64,000 bases of DNA from Xanthomonas sp. GPE 39. Lineage in GTDB: Bacteria; Pseudomonadota; Gammaproteobacteria; Xanthomonadales; Xanthomonadaceae. This document shows positions 63,879 through 64,000 of the stretch, one piece after another. Positions within the stretch are counted from its first letter, which is position 1. Each line of letters starts with the position of its first letter. The notes under the pieces were generated by a model. It saw only the letters and a program-made list of their open reading frames with translations, was not told the DNA's origin and ran no database searches. A program made the translations under genes and the position numbers. The stretch is taken from the NCBI RefSeq assembly GCF_000963005.1, contig NZ_JZHZ01000007.1, positions 3,008,056 to 3,072,055 of the forward strand, in the 5' to 3' direction.

Positions 63879-64000
63879 TCACTCCACGGCAGCTTCGACC
63901 CTGTCCCACAGCGCCTTATCCTCGCGTCCGGCCCACTCCAGCGCGCTGAGATTCTCCAGCAATTGCGCGACCCGGCTAGCGCCGAGGATCACCGTGGACA
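63879..64000 (-). CDS. Aldo/keto reductase, C-terminal end (cut by window edge)
   Basis: The visible 40 residues read STVILGASRVAQLLENLSAL then EWAGREDKALWDRVEAAVE and a TGA at 63879-63881. The first block is the typical C-terminal NADPH-binding strand and helix of aldo/keto reductases ('s.vI.Gas...ql.enl.al'), often of the potassium-channel-beta or YghZ type. The rest lies beyond the window. No substrate can be named. Confidence 0.7.
   Translation of the reverse strand, partial: STVILGASRVAQLLENLSALEWAGREDKALWDRVEAAVE

Overview
The window looks like chromosomal DNA of a Xanthomonas-type gammaproteobacterium (Xanthomonadaceae). Most of it is G+C rich, densely packed and coding on both strands. 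The core gene order lptD-surA-pdxA-rsmA-apaG-apaH, followed on the other strand by lgt-thyA-folA, the split mdtABC efflux operon, the hppD/hmgA tyrosine pathway with a MarR regulator, kynA, and the cobalamin-riboswitch btuB all fit that group. No tRNA, rRNA, CRISPR array, insertion sequence or prophage was recognised. All functional calls come from reading translated sequence by eye; no database search was run.

Layout. 1-9644: bioD (partial), free-methionine-sulfoxide reductase, a TfoX C-terminal-domain protein, a cobalamin riboswitch with btuB, gph, dinB, prlC, a PLP cysteine-degrading enzyme and a hypothetical. 9927-20055: queF, mdtA-mdtB-mdtC and two small unknowns. 20087-28375: hmgA and hppD facing a MarR gene over a likely operator, a thioredoxin-like lipoprotein with a peptide transporter, kynA, a DUF6172-type protein and a sugar kinase. 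28493-40650: diguanylate cyclase, mechanosensitive channel, nucleoside deaminase, rlmM, a divergent pair of exported sugar-enzyme-like genes, unknowns and two UbiH-type hydroxylases.

40651-43450 is the outlier. It is a conspicuously A+T-rich cassette: a 45-codon peptide gene ending in Cys-Val-Cys-His-Phe, a strong intrinsic terminator, an orphan gene, an LpxL-like acyltransferase gene overlapping it by 4 bases, and a TonB-like one-helix protein gene carrying an uninterrupted run of 11 C. The architecture (precursor-like peptide, leaky terminator, tailoring-like enzyme, envelope protein) is the best candidate here for an undescribed system. Its function is not established by the sequence.

43619-64000 returns to ordinary composition: a BtuM-like membrane protein with a cobalamin adenosyltransferase, a deacetylase-family protein, lptD-surA-pdxA-rsmA-apaG-apaH, folA-thyA-lgt, a TerC-family protein, dgkA, a two-component system, a TesA-like esterase facing a ybbA-ybbP-type ABC exporter, decayed DNA next to hemP with Fur-box-like sites, and the tail of an aldo/keto reductase.

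Working together: btuB with its riboswitch, the BtuM-like protein and the adenosyltransferase form a plausible B12 uptake and activation route without a visible BtuCD. hppD/hmgA/MarR handle tyrosine, and kynA starts tryptophan breakdown. lptD, surA and lgt serve envelope assembly.
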